From: a virus
Length of the DNA: 50,338 nt
Virus record (IMG/VR): IMGVR_UViG_3300046474_000094
Span: 1-50,338 of that record
Strand: one strand, 5' to 3'
Shown: piece by piece, positions 21,808 through 30,217 of the stretch
Layout: every line of letters begins with the position of its first letter
Position numbering within the stretch: the first letter of the stretch is position 1
Notes under the pieces: model-generated
Databases searched by the model: none
What the model saw: only the letters and a program-made list of their open reading frames with translations
What the model was told of the DNA's origin: nothing
Position numbers and translations under genes: made by a program

Positions 21808-22774
21808 AGGAGGAAATTTGAATTGTGAAGTTACCGGGAGCTGCAGTTACGGTCATCTGATAGAACATTGTTTGCGCCGTAGTTAGGTCAAGTTCGAAAT
21901 TTCCAGATACGCCAGTCCCTGGACCCTGCGACGTATATTGGTATCCGACCCCGGCAACATCCGAAGCAACAGCAGCGTTGTTGTTTGACCCGGCGGCGCT
22001 GGTTATTGTCACGTCCCCCCGGCAAGATACTGCGTTAAATGGGACTGCTGACGATATAGAAAGCGTGGTCATCGACCCAGCACCTACGGACGTATTTAGG
22101 ACGGTTACGCCAGTCCTGGAATGTCGGCGCCCACGCATTAAGCCGACGCCGAGCAAGCTTGCCGCCGTGGTGGGCCACACTGCCAACAGCGCGGAGGCGG
22201 TGTAACCAGACGGCATTGTCACGCCGCATATTTCAGGCTGTGCAGCGGACGAAGCGTTTACGGCGAACAAAGCTCGCGTAGTGGTGGTTGGGTTGTAAAT
22301 GGCGTAGATAGCTACGTATCCGCTGGCTGGCGCCGATCCGGTGTTCATGCCCCCCGCGCCAGTAGTGGCCACGTTGATAACCTGGCTGAATGAAGGAAGC
22401 AAATAAGATGAGCCGCCAAGAGCAGTTTTAACAAGCACCTCATCGGATGCGATAGTTAGACTTGATCCCGCGGTGGCCAGTGCGGCACGAGCTTGCCGTC
22501 TGCCGGAAACCGCACCACTCGATTGGTTGAGCAAAGTTTGCATGGCACTGAAATATTGCGACGCACCAACTGCGTCCACGTTGCCGTTTGCGGTCAAACC
22601 TGCTGCATTCAACAACGACGAAAAATAACCGTCCCAGTCGTTCGCCCAGTCCTGTTCGATATAGGAACCGTCCAGGGAACCGGGGGCCGTGCGGTTTTTA
22701 AACGCGCCCTGGGGGTGACCACTGCTTGCAGTGGTCCAGCGCCCCGGATATCGTGTGTCACGTTGTAAAGCCAT
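21797..22774 (-). CDS. Tail fibre protein
   Basis: The 325-residue protein has a baseplate-binding N-terminus (QRDTRYPGRWTTASS, QGAFKNRTAPGSLDGSYIEQ, DWANDWDGYFSSLLNAAGLT) that I recognise from fibres of Pseudomonas P2-like phages and tailocins. The rest is low-complexity Ser/Thr/Ala/Gly, typical of fibre shaft and tip. GGAG precedes the ATG. It should bind the host receptor. The C-terminal part is likely the host-specific, exchangeable region. Confidence 0.8.
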   Translation of the reverse strand: MALQRDTRYPGRWTTASSGHPQGAFKNRTAPGSLDGSYIEQDWANDWDGYFSSLLNAAGLTANGNVDAVGASQYFSAMQTLLNQSSGAVSGRRQARAALATAGSSLTIASDEVLVKTALGGSSYLLPSFSQVINVATTGAGGMNTGSAPASGYVAIYAIYNPTTTTRALFAVNASSAAQPEICGVTMPSGYTASALLAVWPTTAASLLGVGLMRGRRHSRTGVTVLNTSVGAGSMTTLSISSAVPFNAVSCRGDVTITSAAGSNNNAAVASDVAGVGYQYTSQGPGTGVSGNFELDLTTAQTMFYQMTVTAAPGNFTIQISSYEF

Positions 22775-22777
22775 TGG

Positions 22778-23416
22778 TCAAACTCCTACATAACCGTGGA
22801 ATTGTGCGTCAGTGTCACCGAATTCAGCATCGACGTCACCGAATTCCGAGGGTAGAAAACTATCGAGGAACCCGTTGAACCGGACCCCCTGCGGTTTTGG
22901 GATCAGTTTCGCGTTGAGAAGTGCCCATCGTTCAAGATCAGTAATAGCACCGTTGAACTCGATAGCGAACGACATGTCCTCGCCGTCGATCACCCTGATG
23001 ACATTGGCGCCGGGGATCAAAAACGTCACCCCGTTCAAAATCGATTCGATGGTCGCGTCACTATTATTTTTCACGATCTTCGCACGAATGACGAGTCTGA
23101 AAAACTCGTCTGACATCTGAGAATCAGTACCGATACTCAGCGCACTGAACACCGCATCGAGGTCACCAAACTCAGCGTCGGCATCGCCGAATTGAGTTAC
23201 GGTCAGCGGCGTACTTGCGAGGAAATTTCGATCCGCAACGACGATCCGACCGATAATGTCAAGCTGCGCACCGACGTTATTGTCGATATCGTACATGGTG
23301 CGTACGGCTTGAGCGGCTGCATCGATCTGATCGCCGAGCCCGCGAGTAATCGCATACCATGCCACGGCCTTCGGCTTATTTCGATACTGTGCGTAGATCC
23401 GGTCGGGAATGTTCAT
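22778..23416 (-). CDS. DUF2612-type baseplate protein
   Basis: The 212-residue protein resembles DUF2612 baseplate proteins: NIPDRIYAQYRNKPKAVAWY, then NNVGAQLDIIGRIVVADRN and IESILNGVTFLI. A repeated motif, FGDADAEFGDLDAVF near residue 77 and FGDVDAEFGDTDAQF near the C-terminus, may form a metal-binding or fibre-attachment element. It lies between baseplate J and the fibre gene, so it probably joins the fibre to the baseplate wedge. The ATG overlaps the upstream stop (TGATG). Confidence 0.8.
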   Translation of the reverse strand: MNIPDRIYAQYRNKPKAVAWYAITRGLGDQIDAAAQAVRTMYDIDNNVGAQLDIIGRIVVADRNFLASTPLTVTQFGDADAEFGDLDAVFSALSIGTDSQMSDEFFRLVIRAKIVKNNSDATIESILNGVTFLIPGANVIRVIDGEDMSFAIEFNGAITDLERWALLNAKLIPKPQGVRFNGFLDSFLPSEFGDVDAEFGDTDAQFHGYVGV

Positions 23417-24630
23417 CACACCACCGTCGTGCTGATATTGGCGGATGTCCAGCGCGACAACTGGTTGAACGCAATCGCGATGTTCGCTGTACCACCGTTG
23501 ACAGTGAATGACTGGATGTAGCTGTTACCATATTCGCCGAGCACCTTGTTGATCGGTGTGGTCAGTGTCAGATATGGAACACTCTCACCGATGTCGAATC
23601 CAGACTGCTTAAACCCATCACCAGCCGGGACGAGACTACCGACGGCGAACTCGAGAAACGCCTCGTCGATCAGATCGGCAATATTCGTCGGCAATGTCCC
23701 GTCGTTCTTTACCGTGATCGCAACGATCATGTCGAGGTATAGCGGTGTTGCCCAACGGATCAACTTGGTGTTGGTCGGATACTTTGGCGATATGACAGTG
23801 GTCGATACAGGGGTGCCGGACTGGTTGAGTAAGACGCCTGGGTTTTTCTTGACGTAAATCGCCATACCCACATCGGCAATGGCACCCCCGTCGACGATTA
23901 CAGAGATCGAATGCGCCGGGAGACCCCACGGGTTGTCGATGGGCACCACGGCGGCACTGTTCGTATCGTTCTCGTAAATCTTGACACGGCGAACACCGCT
24001 TACGGCGAACAGTTCACCGAGCATCGAGTCGATCTGATTATTACCGGGGCGCCCAACGGCTGTGGCACGCTCTACACGCAATGATGAGTCGAGTTGTTCA
24101 TCTGTGCCGGGGGTGGCCACGCTGGGGTTGTTGGCCGCCGCCCAGCCGCCCACCACGTCGATGATCCGGGTCAGTGTGGCGATATCAGCCTGAGTTGGTC
24201 CGACGACCGTACACGTTGCCGTGGTGGACGCTGTACCACCCGTAAGCGTTACGGTTTCATCAGTGACCCAACGCGAACCGGTAGTCGTCGATTCGATACG
24301 TCGACCAGCCGGGACAATCGTACCCGCCGTACCGGTGAGAGTGATCGCGACGTTCGAAGGTGTACCCTCGGATCGAACGGTACCAGTGAGCGAACAGATG
24401 ACATCCAGATCGACCGCGACGGCCTTGTTCGGGTCTTTGGAGTTATACGCCTGTTGCAGCGTCTCATCCAGAACACCAAACACTTCGGCGTCGTGAGCGA
24501 GCTTTAGGCCATCGGGGGTGGACGGATCGAGATTCCACGATGGGTCAATGCCCAGATAGAGCTGACGTTCATCGTCGAACCATTCGTTTTGCGTCTTGAG
24601 GACGTACCCCTGCGCTGTGACTTCAGCCAT
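23416..24630 (-). CDS. Baseplate J-like wedge protein
   Basis: The 404-residue protein has the baseplate J signature: QNEWFDDERQLYLGIDPSWN at the N-terminus, RRIESTTTGSRWVTDE, GTDEQLDSSLRVERATAVGR and VYENDTNSA-like segments, and an NVSVIVDGGA-type C-terminal region. It corresponds to P2 gpJ/T4 gp6, which form the baseplate wedge ring and trigger contraction. It is flanked by a gp25-like wedge gene and a DUF2612 gene, the usual order. Confidence 0.88.
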   Translation of the reverse strand: MAEVTAQGYVLKTQNEWFDDERQLYLGIDPSWNLDPSTPDGLKLAHDAEVFGVLDETLQQAYNSKDPNKAVAVDLDVICSLTGTVRSEGTPSNVAITLTGTAGTIVPAGRRIESTTTGSRWVTDETVTLTGGTASTTATCTVVGPTQADIATLTRIIDVVGGWAAANNPSVATPGTDEQLDSSLRVERATAVGRPGNNQIDSMLGELFAVSGVRRVKIYENDTNSAAVVPIDNPWGLPAHSISVIVDGGAIADVGMAIYVKKNPGVLLNQSGTPVSTTVISPKYPTNTKLIRWATPLYLDMIVAITVKNDGTLPTNIADLIDEAFLEFAVGSLVPAGDGFKQSGFDIGESVPYLTLTTPINKVLGEYGNSYIQSFTVNGGTANIAIAFNQLSRWTSANISTTVV

Positions 24631-24976
24631 TGAATGTTACCTCGTCAACCCCGAAGGCGGTGAGAATGCCCGCCGTCACGCTGTACCTGCGGGTGTCGAT
24701 ATCGAAATCTGTGTCGAAACTGGTCAACCGTATCACACCTGGGGTCGACGCGATCCGTACACGTAGGACTGACTCGGCGACGTCAAGACTTGTGAACTTG
24801 CCGAGGATCTGCTCGTACCACGGCGTACCGTCGAGAATGTTTCGGAAATACTCACCGAGGAACAGTGCGAGACGCGTCTTGACGGTCTGCGCGATCTCCT
24901 CACGCCCGTCAATGAATTGCAGTTCACCGCTGGTGATGATATCACCCGTATCGGGATCTAAGCGTCGTACCGTCAT
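24623..24976 (-). CDS. gp25/W-like baseplate wedge protein
   Basis: The 117-residue protein matches the small wedge proteins of the T4 gp25/P2 W type: RRLDPDTGDIITSGELQF, EEIAQTVKTRLALFLGEYFR with the typical FLGEYF core, and GTPWYEQILGK. It would nucleate sheath assembly on the baseplate. It overlaps the spike gene stop (ATGA) and baseplate J by 8 bp. Confidence 0.85.
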   Translation of the reverse strand: MTVRRLDPDTGDIITSGELQFIDGREEIAQTVKTRLALFLGEYFRNILDGTPWYEQILGKFTSLDVAESVLRVRIASTPGVIRLTSFDTDFDIDTRRYSVTAGILTAFGVDEVTFNG

Positions 24977-25689
24977 GGGGTAGGTGTCCCGGATGTGCCG
25001 CTGCCTGGGGTGACCCCAGTGTGGCGATGAGTCTTCAGGAGTATCGTACCAGCCTTCACATCGTTGGGTGTTTCTACGAGGCTTGCCGGATTAATCGTAA
25101 CACCGTTGATGTTTACAATCCCATCGGCACCGATACGAATAAACCCCGACCCGTTCTGCATGGACGCAGCACCATCGGGCATCAAGTTGAAATTGGCCAC
25201 ACCATTGTTCATGGTGATCGTGTTGTCGTTCTTCAGCCACGCATATTGCGTACCAGCTTTGTTGCTCAACCTCACGCCGTTATTCTGGAAGGCGGGGAGC
25301 TTGTTCGGCATCGACCGGAATCCCGGTAAGAAAAACGCGTCCTGCGGGTCATGAAATCGACCGATGGGATTCGCTGCGATACCGCCAGATTGCAACCACC
25401 CGTCGACACATCGCTGACTGAACAGGATATCCCCCTCGCAGCCTGGGTCGATCTGGTATTCGATATGGTATTCACCGCCCGGGAAATATACGGGTGTCTC
25501 GATGATCGCTGGTGGGTCGAATGTCGCGCCGTTCAAGTCCACACGGGTTACGCCAATCTGAACTTGGGCGAGCTGTGTCACAGGGTCGAACGCAAGGATG
25601 TGACCGGGCGATGAGGTGGCGACACCTTTCATCATTTCCCGGAATGCTTCCCGCAGCATCTGTGGCTGATTCGCCCGCGTATGCGCCAT
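24973..25689 (-). CDS. Baseplate central spike (Gp138-type OB-fold)
   Basis: The 238-residue protein has an N-terminal OB-fold region (GHILAFDPVTQLAQVQIGVT, ETPVYFPGGEYHIEYQIDPG, GDILFSQRCVDGWLQSGG), then a beta-helix-like segment. The C-terminus ends HRHTGVTPGSGTSG, the His-containing apex seen in membrane-piercing spikes. It should sit at the tip of the tail tube and puncture the outer membrane. GGGG precedes the ATG. It begins the baseplate gene group just downstream of its own promoter region. Confidence 0.85.
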   Translation of the reverse strand: MAHTRANQPQMLREAFREMMKGVATSSPGHILAFDPVTQLAQVQIGVTRVDLNGATFDPPAIIETPVYFPGGEYHIEYQIDPGCEGDILFSQRCVDGWLQSGGIAANPIGRFHDPQDAFFLPGFRSMPNKLPAFQNNGVRLSNKAGTQYAWLKNDNTITMNNGVANFNLMPDGAASMQNGSGFIRIGADGIVNINGVTINPASLVETPNDVKAGTILLKTHRHTGVTPGSGTSGTPTP

Positions 25690-25716
25690 GTGTCGACCCC
25701 ATTAAATATGGACATG

Positions 25717-25745
25717 ATAATACATTGCCCGCGCTTGACAGTCAC
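25717..25745 (-). promoter_or_regulatory. Candidate promoter restarting the baseplate operon
   Basis: On the minus strand GTGACT is followed after 17 bp by TATTAT. A one-mismatch copy of the operator (TGACA-GTCA-CGTCA, 25736-25749) overlaps the -35. It would restart transcription of the baseplate genes after the plus-strand insert at 25882-26518. Confidence 0.55.
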
Positions 25746-25790
25746 GTCATTAAGTGCGAACGTAAAGCCTCCCTGCTGTGTGTTGATGTC

Positions 25791-25811
25791 GCCCGGTTCG
25801 CCGGGCTTTTT
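25791..25811 (+). terminator. Plus-strand intrinsic terminator
   Basis: GCCCGG-TTCG-CCGGGC is followed by TTTTT on the plus strand. No plus-strand gene precedes it nearby, so it probably stops antisense transcription through the baseplate genes before the accessory promoter, or ends a short RNA. Confidence 0.8.
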
Positions 25812-25823
25812 AACGGGTAGGGA

Positions 25824-25852
25824 TTGACGAACTCGTCACGGTGGGTGAGACT
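25824..25852 (+). promoter_or_regulatory. Operator-bearing promoter of the 25882-26518 cassette
   Basis: TTGACG is followed after 17 bp by GAGACT. The exact palindrome TGACG-AACT-CGTCA at 25825-25838 overlaps the -35. The -10 is weak but the layout matches the other accessory promoters. Confidence 0.75.
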
Positions 25853-25881
25853 GGTGATACACAGACAGGAGTGATACGGCG

Positions 25882-26247
25882 ATGAGTGAAGTTAGAACAA
25901 TACCGTGGGATAGCATTGCGGATTGGTTTGCAATGCACGAACAGACCATCCGCGACGTTATGAAGTTTGAAGGGCTTCGAGGCGCAGTCAACGAAGTTCT
26001 ACGTCTTGCACCCGATCAGCCTGAACTCGTTGCTTTGCGGGGAGAGCTGGCGGAATGCAAGCAAGACTACCGAGAACTGTCCACCGAAAATGATCGGTTG
26101 CTAGATGTCTCGTGCTCAGCAGAGCAGCGGAATTCTGAACTATTACAGCTTGCAGAAATTGCGAAGGAATGGGATGGAAGTTGGCTACCATCGGATTTTC
26201 ATCGCCGACTGGAAGCACTCATCGCGGCGAAGGGGATCATACGATGA
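25882..26247 (+). CDS. Coiled-coil accessory protein, 121 aa
   Basis: The product begins MSEVRTIPWDSIADWFAMHE and has a long central helix with heptad-like spacing (LVALRGELAECKQDYRELST, NDRLLDVSCSAEQRNSELLQ), ending in SDFHRRLEALIAAKGII. It resembles short phage coiled-coil proteins of unknown function. It is the first of three plus-strand genes inserted between two minus-strand baseplate genes and controlled by an early-type promoter, so it is likely expressed early. Confidence 0.65.
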   Translation: MSEVRTIPWDSIADWFAMHEQTIRDVMKFEGLRGAVNEVLRLAPDQPELVALRGELAECKQDYRELSTENDRLLDVSCSAEQRNSELLQLAEIAKEWDGSWLPSDFHRRLEALIAAKGIIR

Positions 26248-26384
26248 CACCCTTCGAGCAAGGTTACGCGGCGTTCCTGGCGGGCGTCGGTAAGGACGAC
26301 AACCCATTCGACGGCGAGAAATGCCCGCACTCGCGCTGGCGGTGGGACTATGGTTGGGCACGCGCAAGAGGTGACCGGAAATGA
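26244..26384 (+). CDS. RMF-like miniprotein, 46 aa
   Basis: The sequence TPFEQGYAAFLAGVGKDDNP and RWRWDYGWARARGDR follow the pattern of ribosome modulation factor-type proteins (a GYxAFLxG helix, then a Trp-rich helix with basic residues). RMF makes inactive ribosome dimers in bacteria. Phage RMF-like proteins are widespread but their action is not established. It overlaps both neighbours by 4 bp. Confidence 0.65.
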   Translation: MTPFEQGYAAFLAGVGKDDNPFDGEKCPHSRWRWDYGWARARGDRK

Positions 26385-26518
26385 AACGCACGTACGCTAC
26401 GCGGATGTACACTTTTCAGGAACTCATGAACCGTCTCGACAGTGACTATTGGTACGTGCACCACCACGGTATGGGTTATTACACATTCGTACCGGTCAAC
26501 CAAGCGGGGAGGGGTTAA
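26381..26518 (+). CDS. Accessory miniprotein, 45 aa
   Basis: The frame encodes MKRTYATRMYTFQELMNRLD and an aromatic C-terminus (YWYVHHHGMGYYTFVPVNQ). It starts with an ATGA overlap, and its stop shares TTAA with the stop of the minus-strand hub gene, so the insertion is tightly packed. No family is recognised. Confidence 0.5.
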   Translation: MKRTYATRMYTFQELMNRLDSDYWYVHHHGMGYYTFVPVNQAGRG

Positions 26519-27939
26519 CGCGCATACGACGCCCCACGCATGAGCGACGTGTTAACTCGGGCGACTGCCTCACCTCGTGTGATCTGGTCGTCCCGGTTAA
26601 CGTCCAATCCAGCGTTCGCAGCATACTGTGTAGCGTACGTACCGACCTTCGTCCACATCACGTATGAATCCGGACGACCCATCGCCACCGGCCACAACAC
26701 CGCCATGTAGCAATCCCCGAGATTCGTGATACGGCTCGCATACTGCGCGAAATACTTCTCGACGTAGTCCAGTTGCTGAACAGCCGTCATGCGTCGCAGC
26801 GCTGTCGTCGTCGTACCAAGTCCACGCGCGGTGGATTCTAGGAACTGAATCAGACCGGTCGCTGAGCTACCGGGGTTGCTGGTGGTCGGATCGAACGTAT
26901 AACCCGTCTCAAACCCCATCACAGCCATCAGCCAGTCAGGATTGATGTTCAGGTTGTCACCCATCTGACGCACACGCACACGGAACGCTTGATCGACTCG
27001 GGCACCCCATACCAGTACACCCGTGGCGTCTACCGAGTTAGGAACGGTTCCAGGCGCTGGCGCAACAGCCCCGGCTCGAATCCCGTCGATCTCGGTAGAC
27101 CACAGACCACCGTGGCTGTCCCCACGCTGGCGCAGTGCGAAAATGTTGTAATCCCCGTTCGCCGTTGCGTCACCGCCGAGTTCAACCACATACAGATTCC
27201 CAGTGTTATAGGTCGCGAACTCGCTCTGAATCGTGATCTGACCGTTCACCCTGAAGTACGGGTTCATTTTGACGCTGACGAAAACCCCGAGACCGTCGGG
27301 CCCGCGTGTCACTTCCGGTATACCCTGCATCCCGGTGAACTGGTTGATGAGTGTCGGCGTACCTGTCCGAGGGAACCCACGCCGGGTGATTACGAGTCGA
27401 CCACGTTCCTGCACCCAGTCGAACCCGTAAGCGTACCCAAGGTCGAACAGGCTGGTTGGTATGTCACCGTTTGTCACGTATCCGCTCACCAGCAGTGGTG
27501 AGCTATCGAACTGACTCTCGACGATATCAAGTTGAATGGGCCACGAGTGCGCCAGATCGCGCAGGACGTCGACGATCTTCGTACCGCGACCATACGAACC
27601 CTGTGCCGACCCGCGATCCTTGACGGGGTCGCCCGACTTGCATATCAGGCGTGTTACGATCTCTGCCGACCCTGGATCACGTTCACGCAGAACATTCGTA
27701 ACGTAGCCGATGAATATCGTGTCGTTCGCGTCTTCGAATCCAGCGCGGAAAACAATCGACGAGCCCTGTTGAATCGCGGTTGTCTTTTGCAGGTTGTAAA
27801 TCCGAATGTCAGCCAACGACAGCGCATCGCCCGGGCTGATCTGGATGTCGAACACCACGCGGAACATGCGCAAACCGAACTGAGGCTCGATATACGGTTC
27901 ACCGTTGATGTCCATCGACCACGTGCGACCATTGCTCAT
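26515..27939 (-). CDS. Baseplate hub fused to a lytic transglycosylase domain
   Basis: The 474-residue protein starts with a gp27/hub-like beta domain (WSMDINGEPYIEPQFGLRMF, ALSLADIRIYNLQKTTAIQQ, FIGYVTNVLRERDPGSAE, DVLRDLAHSWPIQLDIVESQ). Near residues 335-390 is a lysozyme-like region: WLMAVMGFETGYTFDPTTSN with a candidate catalytic Glu, SSATGLIQFLESTARGLG, and QLDYVEKYFAQY. This suits a tail-borne lysin that opens peptidoglycan during DNA entry. I placed the start at the ATG overlapping the upstream stop (ATGA). Confidence 0.83.
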   Translation of the reverse strand: MSNGRTWSMDINGEPYIEPQFGLRMFRVVFDIQISPGDALSLADIRIYNLQKTTAIQQGSSIVFRAGFEDANDTIFIGYVTNVLRERDPGSAEIVTRLICKSGDPVKDRGSAQGSYGRGTKIVDVLRDLAHSWPIQLDIVESQFDSSPLLVSGYVTNGDIPTSLFDLGYAYGFDWVQERGRLVITRRGFPRTGTPTLINQFTGMQGIPEVTRGPDGLGVFVSVKMNPYFRVNGQITIQSEFATYNTGNLYVVELGGDATANGDYNIFALRQRGDSHGGLWSTEIDGIRAGAVAPAPGTVPNSVDATGVLVWGARVDQAFRVRVRQMGDNLNINPDWLMAVMGFETGYTFDPTTSNPGSSATGLIQFLESTARGLGTTTTALRRMTAVQQLDYVEKYFAQYASRITNLGDCYMAVLWPVAMGRPDSYVMWTKVGTYATQYAANAGLDVNRDDQITRGEAVARVNTSLMRGASYAR

Positions 27940-28232
27940 TCGGTCACCCATACCAGATGGTTGGCGATGCCGAGGTTATCCAGGGTCACAGGGTCACCCA
28001 CGAAGACGAGTAGGCCGATCTTGGCGCGGTAGTTCGCAATCACGTCGCACCCTGGTTCGAGCATGGCCCCGCGCACCAACGGTGAACCGTCACGAAACAG
28101 ATTCATCGACCACGCCGGACGGTCGAGATACGAAATGTAATCCAACTCGAAGTCGATCAAATTCACGCCGAGTTGGATCGAGAACCGTTGGTGGGCATTT
28201 GTCGAACCGCTGAGGATCGGGATTTCAACCAT
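27936..28232 (-). CDS. Baseplate/tail protein, 98 aa
   Basis: The beta-rich 98-residue protein (MVEIPILSGSTNAHQRFSIQ, LIDFELDYISYLDRPAWSMN, GLLVFVGDPVTLDNLGIANH) resembles the small DUF6983-type proteins encoded between tail-tube-initiator and hub genes in such myoviruses. It probably forms part of the hub. Its start overlaps the preceding stop (TAATG) and its stop overlaps the hub start. Confidence 0.75.
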   Translation of the reverse strand: MVEIPILSGSTNAHQRFSIQLGVNLIDFELDYISYLDRPAWSMNLFRDGSPLVRGAMLEPGCDVIANYRAKIGLLVFVGDPVTLDNLGIANHLVWVTE

Positions 28233-28888
28233 TAGAATATCGCCGCCAATACTGTATCGACTTGTTTGGTTACGGCAGCCTTCGCGTCCGCGACCATTTT
28301 CTGACCACGATTAATCGCCCGGGTGATCGCCGACTTCGACTGGTCACCGTCGCGCAGTTGATCGGGAGAGGGTGGTCCAACGAACGAGATACGTTCTAGG
28401 GTGATCAGCTCTTGCAGGTCGGCGATGAATATCAGACCGTTCTCATTGCTCGGGTCTTTCGTACGCGACAAACGAGTGATCACCATGTTGCGTAGCGTGA
28501 TGTCGCCTGCGTCAATATCGAACGGGTCACCGGACTGCATCAACACGATGAGGAACTGTAACGTGGTACTGGCGCGTGTCTCGTCGCTACCCGCCAGGAA
28601 TCCCGCCGACAGACCGGCGATGCTTGCAACCAACGGGTTGTTGGTCAGGTTCGACAGCGCACCACCGAGGAAGTCGGTAATCTGCACCTTGAGCGGGTTG
28701 TTACTTACCGCCCCGACCATCGACCATTTGAACGGCTGCAAAATCCGGTGGTCGGAAATGCGCACACCCGACTCAATCGGGTAAGTCGTCACTTCCACCG
28801 TGGCTTCAAACGTATCCTCCAACACCGCGTCGAAGGAATACCCCGCGATGGTCGGCGCCTGTTTGGTGAATAGTTGAACAATGCTCAC
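28232..28888 (-). CDS. Tail tube initiator/Dit-like baseplate protein
   Basis: The 218-residue protein (APTIAGYSFDAVLEDTFEAT, YPIESGVRISDHRILQPFKW, VLIVLMQSGDPFDIDAGDIT-like core) shows the beta-sandwich signature of the phage baseplate proteins that cap the tube. The motif YPIESG-x-x-SDH is characteristic. It is positioned between the tape measure and the hub, as expected for a protein that starts tube assembly on the tape measure. The start is GTG with GAGG 7 nt upstream. Confidence 0.78.
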   Translation of the reverse strand: MSIVQLFTKQAPTIAGYSFDAVLEDTFEATVEVTTYPIESGVRISDHRILQPFKWSMVGAVSNNPLKVQITDFLGGALSNLTNNPLVASIAGLSAGFLAGSDETRASTTLQFLIVLMQSGDPFDIDAGDITLRNMVITRLSRTKDPSNENGLIFIADLQELITLERISFVGPPSPDQLRDGDQSKSAITRAINRGQKMVADAKAAVTKQVDTVLAAIF

Positions 28889-28891
28889 GGG

Positions 28892-30181
28892 TTACCTCGC
28901 CGTCGTCGATTTGACGTCGTCGATTGTACTGTAATTGGCGCGCTCTGTAACTTCGGTAATCTTGGCGTCAATCGCTTGACCATCGAGGGTGACGTTTAAG
29001 TTCACATTGTTTGACACGTTGACCTTTGCTGCCTGGATCGCTTTCACTAGCGCGTCGTTGGCTTCGTCGGTCGGCGGTGTGACGTCTTTGTACGGGGTCG
29101 GCATCGCTTCGGGTGATTGTGCATTGCCCGAATTGAACAACCAGTTGGAGAAATCCACAAGTGGTCCGAGTCCCGCGTCACGAGCCTTCTGGTCAACGTC
29201 TTGTTCGTATTGTTTCAGACCGGGGAACTTTGTCTCCAGGGTGTCGAATGTCACATCCGTGGCGAGTGTTGCGCCGCCGACAATCATGCCCGCCGTACCG
29301 ACTTTCGATGCTGCACCGCCGATGGTCGACAGTCCGAGCTTGGACAACAACGCGCCGATAGTAGCACTGGTGGCGCCCGCACCGAGAGCCGTTACGGAAC
29401 CCGGATTATCCGCGACGGTATCAATCACGCCTGAAATGTCTTCACGGTGTTTCTCAACGAACTGATTTGCCCAGGTCGAAAAACTTACGAGGCCGGGGAG
29501 CGTTTTCTCAGTGAGCTCGTTCGTGATACCAGTCATGCGTAGCCCAAACTCGGCCATCTGGTCGCTAAGCTTTCGCGAGTTGTCGGTGAGTTGCGTAATC
29601 GTACCCGTCAGATCTTGAGAGCGTTGTACGAGTGCCTCGAACTGCTGACTACCCCCACCGATTGCCTTCATCGTGGCGTCGGATAAACCGAGCGATGACT
29701 GAACAGCTTGGCGTTGGTTATTGTTCAGGTTGGGGAGTTGGTCGGACAGCTCAGATAGAAAACCCTCGGCGGTTTTCTTATTCGTCAAATTGGTAATGTC
29801 TACGCCAGCTGTGGCGAGTTCCGAGAACGGGCCGATTTCACCTTTGACTTGTAGGTTTGTCAGCGCCTCCTCAATCCCACGTACCTCGGTCAGAGCAGCG
29901 GCAGCATCACCACCCATGAGTTTCATGGCGCCACCAAGGTTCGACACGAATTGTTTATTCGTGTTCAGGTTCTGGGTGGCGAGAGACAGTTGATCGACGC
30001 GTTGAGCAGTATTGACAGCGGCGGTCGCGACCCCGGCGAACACCCCCAGGATCGCAGCAGAGACGGCGAGCGTGGACACCTTGACGCCTTGGAGTCCACG
30101 CTCGATGTCACGTGTGCCACGGTCAAAATCAGACGTGTCCCACCCAATGCCGACGAGGAACGAAGTGAGAACGTTTGCCAT
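28892..30181 (-). CDS. Tail tape measure protein
   Basis: The 429-residue protein is rich in Ala, Gly, Thr and long helices (LAVSAAILGVFAGVATAAVN, QRVDQLSLATQNLNTNKQF, ALGAGATSATIGALLSKLGL). This is the composition and position of tape measure proteins, directly after the tail assembly chaperone genes. With about 1.5 angstrom per residue it predicts a rather short tail of about 60-65 nm (inference). AAGGA lies 8 nt before the ATG. Two hydrophobic glycine-rich stretches may insert in the membrane during DNA ejection. Confidence 0.85.
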   Translation of the reverse strand: MANVLTSFLVGIGWDTSDFDRGTRDIERGLQGVKVSTLAVSAAILGVFAGVATAAVNTAQRVDQLSLATQNLNTNKQFVSNLGGAMKLMGGDAAAALTEVRGIEEALTNLQVKGEIGPFSELATAGVDITNLTNKKTAEGFLSELSDQLPNLNNNQRQAVQSSLGLSDATMKAIGGGSQQFEALVQRSQDLTGTITQLTDNSRKLSDQMAEFGLRMTGITNELTEKTLPGLVSFSTWANQFVEKHREDISGVIDTVADNPGSVTALGAGATSATIGALLSKLGLSTIGGAASKVGTAGMIVGGATLATDVTFDTLETKFPGLKQYEQDVDQKARDAGLGPLVDFSNWLFNSGNAQSPEAMPTPYKDVTPPTDEANDALVKAIQAAKVNVSNNVNLNVTLDGQAIDAKITEVTERANYSTIDDVKSTTAR

Positions 30182-30194
30182 ATTCGATCCTTAC

Positions 30195-30217
30195 AAAAAA
30201 GGGGCCTTTCGACCCCT
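30195..30217 (-). terminator. Attenuator-like terminator between tail chaperone and tape measure
   Basis: On the minus strand a short AGGGG/CCCCT stem with an 8-nt loop is followed by TTTTTT. It immediately follows the chaperone gene stop and precedes the tape measure start. It probably lowers tape measure transcription, since few tape measure copies per tail are needed. Confidence 0.65.
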
